From: Roseiarcus sp963822215
GTDB lineage: Bacteria > Pseudomonadota > Alphaproteobacteria > Rhizobiales > Beijerinckiaceae
Length of the DNA: 64,000 bases
Assembly (NCBI GenBank): GCA_963822215.1
Contig: CAWGGX010000010.1
Span: 1-64,000, forward strand
Direction: 5' to 3'
Shown here: in pieces, positions 53,515 through 60,673 of the stretch
Layout: each line of letters opens with the position of its first letter
Numbering within the stretch: position 1 is the stretch's first letter
The notes under the pieces: generated by a model
Told to the model about the DNA's origin: nothing
What the model saw: the letters and a program-made list of their open reading frames with translations, nothing else
Databases searched by the model: none
Translations under genes and position numbers: made by a program

Positions 53515-55100
53515 CCCGCATTATGCATCGCACTAACGGTTCTGGTTGGCCTTTCGGGGGATTCGAGTGATTTTGGGCGGGTGTGGACGCACCGAACCCG
53601 CTCCGGCTTTGAGCCTGAGTTTTGGTTGGAGGCGGTTTGCGGGTTGATGGGATGGGTTTGCGTTTTGGGGCCTCGCGCCCCGTCGTTCAGGTGACCAGGC
53701 GCGGGATGCGTTCCAGGGCGAAGCGCAGAATATCCTGCGCTGGGCACGAGGTCGGCAAGTGCACGCGGATCATCGTCTTCATTTCGACGACGCGGGCGGC
53801 GATCTTGATGAGGCGCAGGCGCAAGGTGTCGAACTGGGCGACGCGCCACATCGAGCGCTTCGGCATCGATACGCGAAGCCCCCACATCAGCCAATAAGCG
53901 CCAGCGTGGAGGAAGAGGCGGAACTGATTGGCCGTCGCCTTCGTACAGGACGTGCGGTCCGCCGCCAGATGCGTCTTTAAGGATTTGATGTGGTTTTCGG
54001 CTTGGCCGCGTCGGCAATAGAGGTCTTCGTAGAGCGCGCGGGCGTTGCGCTTTTGCAAGTTGGTGACGACGAAGCGGGTGTCGGGTCCTTCCTCGCCGAC
54101 TTCGACGCGAGCGATGATCCGCTCGACGCGGCTCCAGCTCTGCGCGCCGTCGTAGAATTCCTTGAAACGACGCGCTTGCCATCCCCGGGCGCGGCCTCGA
54201 ACCGCGCCTTCGTGCTGGCTTCGAGATCCGCGACATGGCGACGCAACGTCGTGGTCGGCGCGACGCCGAGGATGTAGTCGAGGCCGTCGGCCCGACACCA
54301 ATCGAGAACCTCGGGGCAACAATAATGGCTGTCGGCGCGCAACAGGATCTCGGTGTGGGGCCAGTGAGCGCGGATCGCGCGCAACAGCCGGCGCAAGAAG
54401 GGCTTGATCTCCTTGCCGCTCGGCCGTTTGGCGGGACGAAGCACAGCCGTGACGAAGCGGCCCTCGCCGTCGAACACCACGATCGGCTGAAATCCGTATT
54501 CGTCGTAATGCGCGTTGAACAGCCGCAATTGCTGACCGCCGTGGACCGCGTCGAACGTGTCGTCGATATCGAGCGTGATCCGTTTGGGAACCTTGGCGAA
54601 CAACTCGCAATAGAGATCGACCATCGCGCGAACCATCCGCAACAGGACGCGAACGTCCGGCAGGTTCTCCAATCGCGAGATCGTCGATTGCGAGCACAAC
54701 TCCCGATCCGACGGCGTCAGATCGAGCGCCATCTTGAACATCGGGTCGCTGCGCAGGGAATTGGCGTCGATCCCGTCCTCGTAGCCGGCGCCGATCATCA
54801 ACAGTCGAAAGCGAATGATGTCCGACAGGCTATGGGTGATCTGATCGGGCGCTCGGCGATCAACCAGGCACGCGGCAAGCCGATCCGCGACCCGAAACCG
54901 CTGTTCGATTTCGCGCAACGCCAGCACGCCGCCGTCGGACGAAAGCAGACCGCCGTCGAATTTGACCACAACCGATTTGAACGAAACCGATGACAGACCG
55001 GGCAGCGGCAGCATAGAATCGTTCATGGCGGGTGTGGCTCAGCTGAAATCGCGCGAATCGGCTTCGACAACCAGATTCTACGCAAATTCAGTTGCTTAGA
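53515..55100 (-). mobile_element. IS1380-family element, one end missing
   Basis: The left terminal repeat CCCGCATTATGCATCGC at 53515 matches, inverted, the end kept by the fragment at 1275-1288. The right part matches that fragment up to GTTGCTTAGA (55100), then stops about 30 bp short of the expected end. The element carries one transposase gene, itself frameshifted. Confidence 0.85.
53687..55026 (-). pseudogene. IS1380-family transposase, frameshifted
   Basis: The N-terminal part reads from ATG 55026 (MNDSMLPLPGLSSVSFKSVV) through the catalytic TLDIDDTFDAVHGGQQ and LLRADSHYC. Near 54172 the frame is lost (GDGKRVV) and the C-terminal part (RFKEFYDGAQSW...YCRRGQAENHIKSLK...) continues in another frame to 53687. 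About 445 residues are expected, the usual size for IS1380. The frameshift lies between the DDE aspartates and the conserved RGQAENHIK. Confidence 0.88.
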
Positions 55101-55205
55101 TATCATCGCCCACAGCCGCGGCACCGACGTGCTGGCGTCGGCTTTTCGGGAGCTGAGCGTCGAGGCCTACGCTTCGCGCTTTTCGAACACCGAGAGTTTA
55201 AAGGG
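55099..55205 (+). pseudogene. Alpha/beta hydrolase (DUF900-like) fragment
   Basis: DIIAHSRGTDVLASAFREL, then SVEAYASRFSNTESLK, is the nucleophile-elbow segment of a DUF900-type alpha/beta hydrolase (AHS-x-G). Both sides are lost: IS1380 on the left and an unassigned GC-rich piece on the right (55206-55324). That piece contains CTGCCTCACTTTCCGTGGG, which looks like another IS end but is not assigned. Confidence 0.6.
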
Positions 55206-55324
55206 GGTCTGCCTCACTTTCCGTGGGTCTGGCTCACACTGTGTGATCGCCTGCATCGTGAGTTAAGCGATTTGCGGATCGTGGCGGAGGGTGCAGGGAG
55301 ATCTGATGAAAACCAGAGCAGAAT

Positions 55325-56442
55325 GGCGTTGGTGCACAAATCGGCAGGGTGCGGCATGGGTGGGTCGCTGGAGTAGGATGATGGACCTGCCGCCAGCACC
55401 TGGGACGATGATTTGCCGATGCCGTACAAGCATAACGAGCCCCGCCGCCACAAGATCCCGAAAGCCAGGTACCGGGTGGAGAACTGGCGGGAGTACGAGG
55501 TCGCGCTGCGCGACCGCGGCAGCCTGACGGTATGGGTGACGCCCGAGGCGATCGCGGCGTGGCATCCGGCGAGGACCGGTCGTCCGGGGCGGTCAGCTCA
55601 CTATTCGGACCTCGCCATCGAGACCGGCGTGATGCTGCGGCTGGCGTTTGCCCGGCCATGGCGGCAGACCGAGGGGCTGTTGCGTTCGGTGACGACGTTG
55701 CTGGGTCTGAGCCTCGATGTCCCCGACCATACGACGCTGTCGCGCCGCAGCGCCGCGTTGTCCTTGGTCACCGCCCTGGCCGTGCCGGCTGGTCCGGTCA
55801 CTGTGGTGATCGACAGCACCGGCTTGAAGGTTTTCAGCCCCGGTGAATGGCGGATGGCCAAGCATGGCGGCCGCGATCGGCGGACCTGGCGCAAGTTGCA
55901 CCTGGCCATCGATCCGGACACCGGCGAGGTTCTCGCTTCGGCCTTGACCACGACCGAGGAGGGCGACGCCTCGCTGGTTCGCCCGCTGCTTGACCAGATT
56001 GCGGCCCCGATCGCCGCCGTCCTGGCGGACGGCGCGTATGACGGCGATCCTGTCTACCGGGCGGTTGCCGATCGGGCTCCCGCGGCCACCGTGATCATTC
56101 CGCCCCGCGCTACCGCTGTGGTCAGCGAGGTCTCCGCCGCGGGCGCACCGACACCGCGTGACCGCCACGTCGAGATGATCGCCGCCAAGGGCCGACTGGG
56201 ATGGCAGAGGGCCGTCGGCTACGGCTGGCGCTCGCTCGTCGAGACCGGGATGCTGCGCTACAAGACCATCATCGGCCGAACGCTCCGCGCCCGGACTCTG
56301 CCCGCACAAGAGGTCGAGGCCAGGGTCGGCTGCAAGGTGCCCAACCGCATGACCGCTCTCGTCATGCCCGTCTCTCGAAGGCTCGCCTGAAACCTCCGGG
56401 AGGGCCACCGCTGCCCCCGATCTCAGGTTGTGCACCAACGCC
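55325..56442 (+). mobile_element. IS5-family insertion sequence (IS903-like)
   Basis: A 1118-bp element with inverted ends GGCGTTGGTGCACAA and TTGTGCACCAACGCC, the usual terminus type for this group. Flanking 9-mers (GAGCAGAAT, GTGGAGAAC) differ, so no target duplication is kept, although GATCTGATG occurs shortly outside both ends. Confidence 0.9.
55419..56390 (+). CDS. IS5-family transposase
   Basis: A 323-residue DDE transposase. The N-terminal segment HKIPKARYRVENWREYEVAL, followed by RRGSLTVWV, is the PF13737-type start of the IS903 group. Catalytic aspartates are in VIDSTGLKVF and LADGAYDGD; the C-terminal glutamate lies in the RSLVETGMLRYK region. ATG 55419 was chosen; the TTG two codons earlier is possible. 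Apparently intact. Confidence 0.93.
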   Translation: MPYKHNEPRRHKIPKARYRVENWREYEVALRDRGSLTVWVTPEAIAAWHPARTGRPGRSAHYSDLAIETGVMLRLAFARPWRQTEGLLRSVTTLLGLSLDVPDHTTLSRRSAALSLVTALAVPAGPVTVVIDSTGLKVFSPGEWRMAKHGGRDRRTWRKLHLAIDPDTGEVLASALTTTEEGDASLVRPLLDQIAAPIAAVLADGAYDGDPVYRAVADRAPAATVIIPPRATAVVSEVSAAGAPTPRDRHVEMIAAKGRLGWQRAVGYGWRSLVETGMLRYKTIIGRTLRARTLPAQEVEARVGCKVPNRMTALVMPVSRRLA

Positions 56443-56458
56443 GTGGAGAACGGATCTG

Positions 56459-56785
56459 ATGGAGCAGACCGTGAACGATTATTTGGCTGAGCTCGAAGCC
56501 CTGTTCCGCAACCTGGACGACGAGGCGGCCCGCGCGTGGTGGACATCACAGGGCTATGCGCCTCCAATCCACTCGACCGTCCCGCTAGAGACGGTACATA
56601 AGGCCCGCTTGCAATGGCTCGACGCGACGGACGACATGCTGGCTGAGAGCCGGGCGTTCCTGTTCGACCACGGCTACGGGGCTGTTCCCCACCTCCGAGC
56701 GTACACGTCAAGGAGTCGGGACGCCGAGCGAGCGAAGCGCGGCCTGCCGCCGCTCAAGAGCAAACCGCTTGATGCGCCGGTGTAG
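56459..56785 (+). CDS. Hypothetical protein
   Basis: A 108-residue acidic-to-neutral protein (MEQTVNDYLAELEALFRNLD, DEAARAWWTSQGYAPPIHST, a helical middle, basic end RDAERAKRGLPPLKSK). It has no signal peptide and no known domain. ATG 56459 lies 16 bp after the IS5 end, so any native upstream part or promoter has been separated. It could be the 3' part of a longer gene. Confidence 0.5.
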   Translation: MEQTVNDYLAELEALFRNLDDEAARAWWTSQGYAPPIHSTVPLETVHKARLQWLDATDDMLAESRAFLFDHGYGAVPHLRAYTSRSRDAERAKRGLPPLKSKPLDAPV

Positions 56786-56802
56786 ACTCAGTCAGTCCGC
56801 GC

Positions 56803-56991
56803 CTACTCGAAGAGTTCCTCGACCCTGCAATTGATCGGCTCATCGAAGGGGTCGATCCCATGCTGTCTCACAAGCTGCATGAATTGGGGACGCGCATCGG
56901 CGGCGCCGTCGCCATGGAGGACGTCGCGCGCGAGTTCCTGGCCATTTCTCTCGATGATCACGGCAAAGAACTTTCTTGAGCTTGTCGTCAT
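56803..56991 (-). CDS. Small hypothetical protein with a strong ribosome-binding site
   Basis: A 62-residue protein (MTTSSRKFFAVIIERNGQEL, ARDVLHGDGAADARPQFMQL, ending acidic VEELFE). GAGGAGG stands 6 bases before ATG 56991, one of the best sites in the window, which sets the start. An in-frame upstream extension looks non-coding. No family recognised; the sequence suggests a small alpha/beta fold. Confidence 0.6.
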   Translation of the reverse strand: MTTSSRKFFAVIIERNGQELARDVLHGDGAADARPQFMQLVRQHGIDPFDEPINCRVEELFE

Positions 56992-57327
56992 TGAAGCCTC
57001 CTCATGTTGTCCTGCCTGAACGCGAAAGCATCGCGCGCTCCCGCGACCGCGAACCCCGCAAATAAGCGCGTTATCCCGATGGCAGTCAGTCATGCACCGC
57101 CTTTGATTGTGCACTGCAACATAGGTTTTCACGTGGCGCGATCGTGATCGACGGCGCTTTGCCGGGCGACGTGGTAAATCGGCAACAATCGCCTGTGCAA
57201 GGAGCCAGCGGCCGCTTTACACGGAACGAACGGGAGGGCTGGCCGTTTATGATGCACTGCAATATTCTTGGGACGTCCTGCGCGACATCCAGTACAAGCC
57301 GCGCTCGCGATCGAAGGGATCAAGTCC
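56992..57327. other. Intergenic region, no gene seen
   Basis: 336 bp between two small divergent genes. TGATGCACTGCAATATTCTT, just upstream of the next gene, repeats the GTGCACTGCAACATAGG found about 140 bp earlier. Promoters for both directions probably lie here. Confidence 0.4.
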
Positions 57328-57519
57328 ATGGCGAATCCCTGGTTGAAGAAGAATCCGCTGATGAGCATGTGGTTCAGCGCCGCAAACGCTGCTGCCGGAC
57401 GCACACGGAGCGCCGCTTCGGCAGAGGCAGGCAGACAACAAGCTGCGCTTACGAAACAGATCGTCGGATTTTGGACCGGCGCCTGGAAGGCTGCGGCCAA
57501 GCCGCGGCGTCGCCGGTGA
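57328..57519 (+). CDS. Small conserved-looking protein (MANPWLKKNPLMSMW type)
   Basis: A 63-residue protein: MANPWLKKNPLMSMWFSAAN, AAAGRTRSAASAEAGRQQAA, then LTKQIVGFWTGAWKAAAKPR and a basic RRR end. I recall similar short proteins in proteobacteria, often near polyhydroxyalkanoate or stress genes, but the function is unknown. GAAGGGA precedes ATG 57328 by 10 bases. It lies 39 bp upstream of the ClpP-like gene and may be co-transcribed with it. Confidence 0.55.
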   Translation: MANPWLKKNPLMSMWFSAANAAAGRTRSAASAEAGRQQAALTKQIVGFWTGAWKAAAKPRRRR

Positions 57520-57558
57520 ATCGAGGGCGAATCGCCACGTTTGGAAGGAGCCCGTCCT

Positions 57559-58149
57559 ATGGAAGCACTACAGCCGCGTGATTTCGGCTCGCCCGCAATC
57601 TTGTTGGGCGGCCCGGTCGACTACGACATGTACAAGAATTTTCGGTCGCAGTTGGATGGCGCTAAAAAGGAAGGGCTTGTGGTCACTGAATTGTCGACGC
57701 TGGGCGGCGATCCCGAAGTGGCGCGAATGATGGGAGAGGACATTCGGTTCCACAGCGAAAACTCCAAGCACTGTCGATTTGTCTTCCTGGGAAAGGCGGC
57801 CATCTATTCCGCCGGTACGACATTCATGAGTTTCTTTTCGCTTGAAAATCGGTATCTGACGCGCGGCACTCGTCTAATGATCCATGAGCGGAAGCTTGAT
57901 AAACAACTGCACATCAACGGTCCGCTCACGACATGCGTGGCGACGGTTACCGCCGCGCTCCATGAGATCGAAGCCTCGATCGCCGTTCAACAGCTACCGA
58001 GCGGTGCGGCTCGCCCCGAAAGTAGCTCCGGCAGGATAGGTCCCATAAGCCTTGGGGCGAAGCAAGCAGGTGAGCGCAGTGCGAGGAAATCCGCATGCTG
58101 CGTTCGACGAGGCGGGGGCTGGAAACGCGGCATGGTCGAGATGGTGTGA
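57559..58149 (+). pseudogene. ClpP-like serine protease, C-terminally truncated
   Basis: From ATG 57559 (GGAAGGAG 8 bases before) the protein shows a crotonase/ClpP-type fold. Segments are LLGGPVDYDMYKNFRSQLDG, LSTLGGDPEVARMMGEDIR, FVFLGKAAIYSAGTTFMSFF with the likely catalytic Ser, and GTRLMIHERKL with the likely catalytic His. After about residue 145 (EIEASIAVQQ, near 57995) the text becomes unrelated up to the stop at 58149. Relatives are about 190 residues and carry the third catalytic residue and an adaptor tail beyond this point. It is probably inactive. Confidence 0.7.
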
Positions 58150-58215
58150 CACTCGCAGACGAATGAGCGAGCCAATAGGGAACACGAACTTCGACCTAAA
58201 CCGGCGCGCCAGTCC
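58079..58215 (+). other. Possible 5' fragment of another group II intron
   Basis: GTGCGAGG at 58079 fits the GTGYG intron start. The following GCGTTCGACGAGGCGGGG, GGAAACGCGG and GTGTGACACTCGCAGACGAA resemble domain I of group II introns. No maturase or domain V follows, because the IS6 fragment starts at 58229. It shares no visible sequence with the intron at 44897-46921. The call rests on pattern only. Confidence 0.3.
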
Positions 58216-58228
58216 CCGACCCTACCAA

Positions 58229-58652
58229 GCGAAACAAGCATGCCGCGCTGAAACTGATGCGCAAGCTCTTGAAGAAGTATGCCTTTGTTCCAGAGCGGTT
58301 GGTCACCGACGACTTGCGATCGTACAGCGCCGCGGCCCGGGACCTGGGGATCGAAGGTCGGCACGAACGGGGGCGATGGAAGAACAACAGAGCTGAGAAT
58401 TCGCATCAGCCGACGCGGCGGCGGGAACGCAAGATGCAGCGGTTCAAGAGCGCCGGCTCCGCGCGGAGATTCCTGTCGAGCCATGCTGCCGTCTACAACA
58501 CGTTCAACGTCCAACGCCATCTCACGTCAGCCCAAACGCACCGCACGCTCCGCGCCGCGGCGATGGACACGTGGCGGACCGCAGTCGCAGCGGCCTGACA
58601 ATTCCTGAGATGGAGACACTTCGCACTCGCCGCACGGCAACGTGACAACCCC
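58229..58652 (+). pseudogene. IS6-family transposase, C-terminal fragment
   Basis: Nearly identical to 63539-63960, covering the transposase from NKHAALKLMRKLLKKYAF onward, with the second catalytic D (LVTDDLRSY), E (NNRAENSHQP) and the right end of the IS (GTGACAACCCC). The left half is missing. It has the same orientation as the complete copy 4.9 kb downstream. Confidence 0.92.
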
Positions 58653-58814
58653 GACGGCAAACATTCCAAGTCGGTGAAGCGACGTTTGATGGCGCACGGC
58701 CTGACGCCGGACCACTATCGCGCGAAATAGAAGCTTCCCTCCGACTATCCCGTGGGTGCGGCGAATTACGCGGCGAGTCGGTCGGCGATGGCGAAAGCAA
58801 CTGGGCTTGGATAG
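58653..58814 (+). pseudogene. MucR/Ros-family regulator, C-terminal remnant with a stop codon
   Basis: Directly after the IS6 end the frame reads DGKHSKSVKRRLMAHGLTPD, HYRAK-stop-KLPSDYPVGAANYAAS, then RSAMAKATGLG. MucR proteins read KSLKRHL..HGLTP..YR.KW.LP.DYP..A..YA..RS..AK..GLG, so the stop (TAG 58728) replaces the conserved Trp (TGG). The N-terminal part, including the zinc-finger cysteines, was removed by the IS. MucR regulates exopolysaccharide and cell-cycle genes in alphaproteobacteria. Confidence 0.8.
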
Positions 58815-58888
58815 TTGCGCGGAAACGCCGGAGCACGCATGCGGACGGCCCCTCCAGGCAGCTCAAGACTGATCCACATCGCCGCCCA

Positions 58889-59509
58889 TCAGCATGTGAA
58901 AGCCAGCGGCGGCATCCCGGAAGTTTGTCCACCTCGTAGCGATCCTACAGACGACTTTCTCCCGCGCGATTCGCTCCGCGGAAATTTGATCCAAGAACGA
59001 AATTGAACACTGGTTGAGGTTGTCCGGGATTCCGTCGCCGGTAAACCAACGGGTATCGTTGCGGCCGCTTCGGCGAATTCAGCGAGCGCCGCGGGTGACA
59101 TGCCGAGCGCCCCCTCAAAGGCGGGATCCGCCGCCTTCATCAACCGACGAAGGAGCGACGCGGCGCGTCCGGCGTGCCGGACAGCCGCCGCTTGTTTTCC
59201 CTCCCGTACCTTGACGCCGGCTGCCGACAACAGGATCAATCCCTTGAGGAGCATACGCAACGAGCTGTCTCGCTCTGCGACTTGCCAAAGGCCTTCCCAG
59301 GCCTCATGAGCTTCCCAGTAATAACCATGATTGAAGAGATCGAGACCCCAGAGGAATACGTCTGAACCAAGCGACGCCTGCGCGGCAACCGGAGTTGGTT
59401 CGACATGATAGCTGGTTCCCTTGAAATCGCGCACCGGATGCGGTTTCCTACCTGGCAAATACGCGTAGGGCGGAAAGTTTTTCTGCGGCAGCCAGCGGGG
59501 ACGTAACAT
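58889..59509 (-). CDS. DUF309-family protein
   Basis: A 206-residue protein. The N-terminal segment RWLPQKNFPPYAYLPGRKPH is followed by the DUF309 core FLWGLDLFNHGYYWEAHEAW, EGLWQVA, and LLKGLILLSAAGVKVREGKQ, with the conserved H...E..W pattern. Function is unknown. ATG 59509 fits the family start. The last 50 residues (after IPVGLP) do not look conserved, so the natural C-terminus may be altered. It is the first gene after the MucR remnant inside the IS6-bounded stretch. Confidence 0.75.
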   Translation of the reverse strand: MLRPRWLPQKNFPPYAYLPGRKPHPVRDFKGTSYHVEPTPVAAQASLGSDVFLWGLDLFNHGYYWEAHEAWEGLWQVAERDSSLRMLLKGLILLSAAGVKVREGKQAAAVRHAGRAASLLRRLMKAADPAFEGALGMSPAALAEFAEAAATIPVGLPATESRTTSTSVQFRSWIKFPRSESRGRKSSVGSLRGGQTSGMPPLAFTC

Positions 59510-59917
59510 CGAACCAATGACCGTCAAGAATTGTGTCACGCCAATCAACCATGCCTCTTCATCGTCTTCACGACGCCAAGAGAGAGTTCCTGATCTACGA
59601 CTACCGTCGACAAAATGTTCCGGTGCTCGCGCGAATGGCGGCGGAGCGCCGAATCGGTTATCAGGTGATCGGCTATCGGCTTGCGGTCGCAGCACATGCG
59701 GGAGTTGTGGGATCTGCGACTTCCAACTCTGGCGGCGGAAGGGTTGCGAGATCTTTGATAATCTGACGGATGCAAAATGGGGTGTTCGCAGTTTTATTCC
59801 GAGTGGTGTCGAAAATGGCGCACCACGCAGGACAAAGTTGCGAACTCGTATGTAATTGAAATCCAGTTGCGATCCGAGAAAGGCCTAGCGAACGCGGTCA
59901 GTACGGTTAAGCCTGCT
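59510..59917. other. Intergenic region, no gene seen
   Basis: 408 bp between two minus-strand genes. Short frames exist but none has recognisable similarity or a good ribosome-binding site. Its GC content is lower toward 59760-59880 (CGAACTCGTATGTAATTGAA). Confidence 0.4.
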
Positions 59918-60637
59918 CTATAGCCGACGATCGAGATTCCCGCATCGCTGCGCATCCGCCAGGGCCCGCGGCTCGACCAGCAGGCCCTGTCGCTCAAAGC
60001 GGCCGCGGTTCCTGCTGAAACGCACCACGACAGCATACCGGGCGCTCTCGGCTTTCGCGCGCCGCGTGAGCAGGGCGTCGCCGGCCGGCAGATAATCGAG
60101 ATCATCGAGGCCAACGCAGCTGAGGCATGCCGGGCCGGGATCCTCCATCATCAGGAAATCGCCGGCGCCGCCGCACCGATGGCATCTCCACTCCCCGTTC
60201 AAGGGCTGGACAACCACCAGTTCCGGGGCGCGGCTCGCCTTTTCCGCAAGGCGCCCACGCTTCTTCTCGGAAAGCTCCGGCGACACCCAGTGCGTGCGAT
60301 AGGCGGCCTCAATTCCGGCATCGCCGCTTTTGCTGAAACGCAGCGTCTGGCGGCGCGGCGTACGAGCGACATAGCCCGTCGGACTTGCGAACAACCCTTT
60401 CGCGGTCGCCCAGGACCAAAATAACCGCATCGCTTCGGAGATCCGCGAGAGGTTGGTCTGGACAGCTCTCTCCAGGTAATCGATCTGGCCGCGGCGCCAG
60501 CGCTCCACCGCTCCAGGGTCAAGCCACCTGATCCCGACGAGGACGTCTATGGCGCTCACAAAGCGTTTGGCGGCAAGCGCCGCTTCGGCCGCTCTGGCGA
60601 CACGATCGGCAAGTTGAGCCTTGTTCTTCGGGTTCAT
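59918..60637 (-). CDS. Zinc-ribbon protein (DUF2293-like N-terminal part)
   Basis: A 239-residue protein. An N-terminal helical part (MNPKNKAQLADRVARAAEAA ... VSAIDVLVGIRWLDPGAVER W) is followed by THWVSPELSEKKR and a zinc ribbon (CHRCGGAG ... CLSC, about residues 152-177), then LLTRRAKAESARYAVVVRFS. I recall longer relatives that continue into a DUF2293 domain; here the protein stops after LADAQR plus nine residues, so it may be cut short. It starts 36 bp after the oxygenase gene on the same strand and is probably co-transcribed with it. Function unknown. Confidence 0.65.
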   Translation of the reverse strand: MNPKNKAQLADRVARAAEAALAAKRFVSAIDVLVGIRWLDPGAVERWRRGQIDYLERAVQTNLSRISEAMRLFWSWATAKGLFASPTGYVARTPRRQTLRFSKSGDAGIEAAYRTHWVSPELSEKKRGRLAEKASRAPELVVVQPLNGEWRCHRCGGAGDFLMMEDPGPACLSCVGLDDLDYLPAGDALLTRRAKAESARYAVVVRFSRNRGRFERQGLLVEPRALADAQRCGNLDRRL

Positions 60638-60673
60638 TTCCCGGTCGATCCCGATGTCGCGCGCGGCGCTGAC

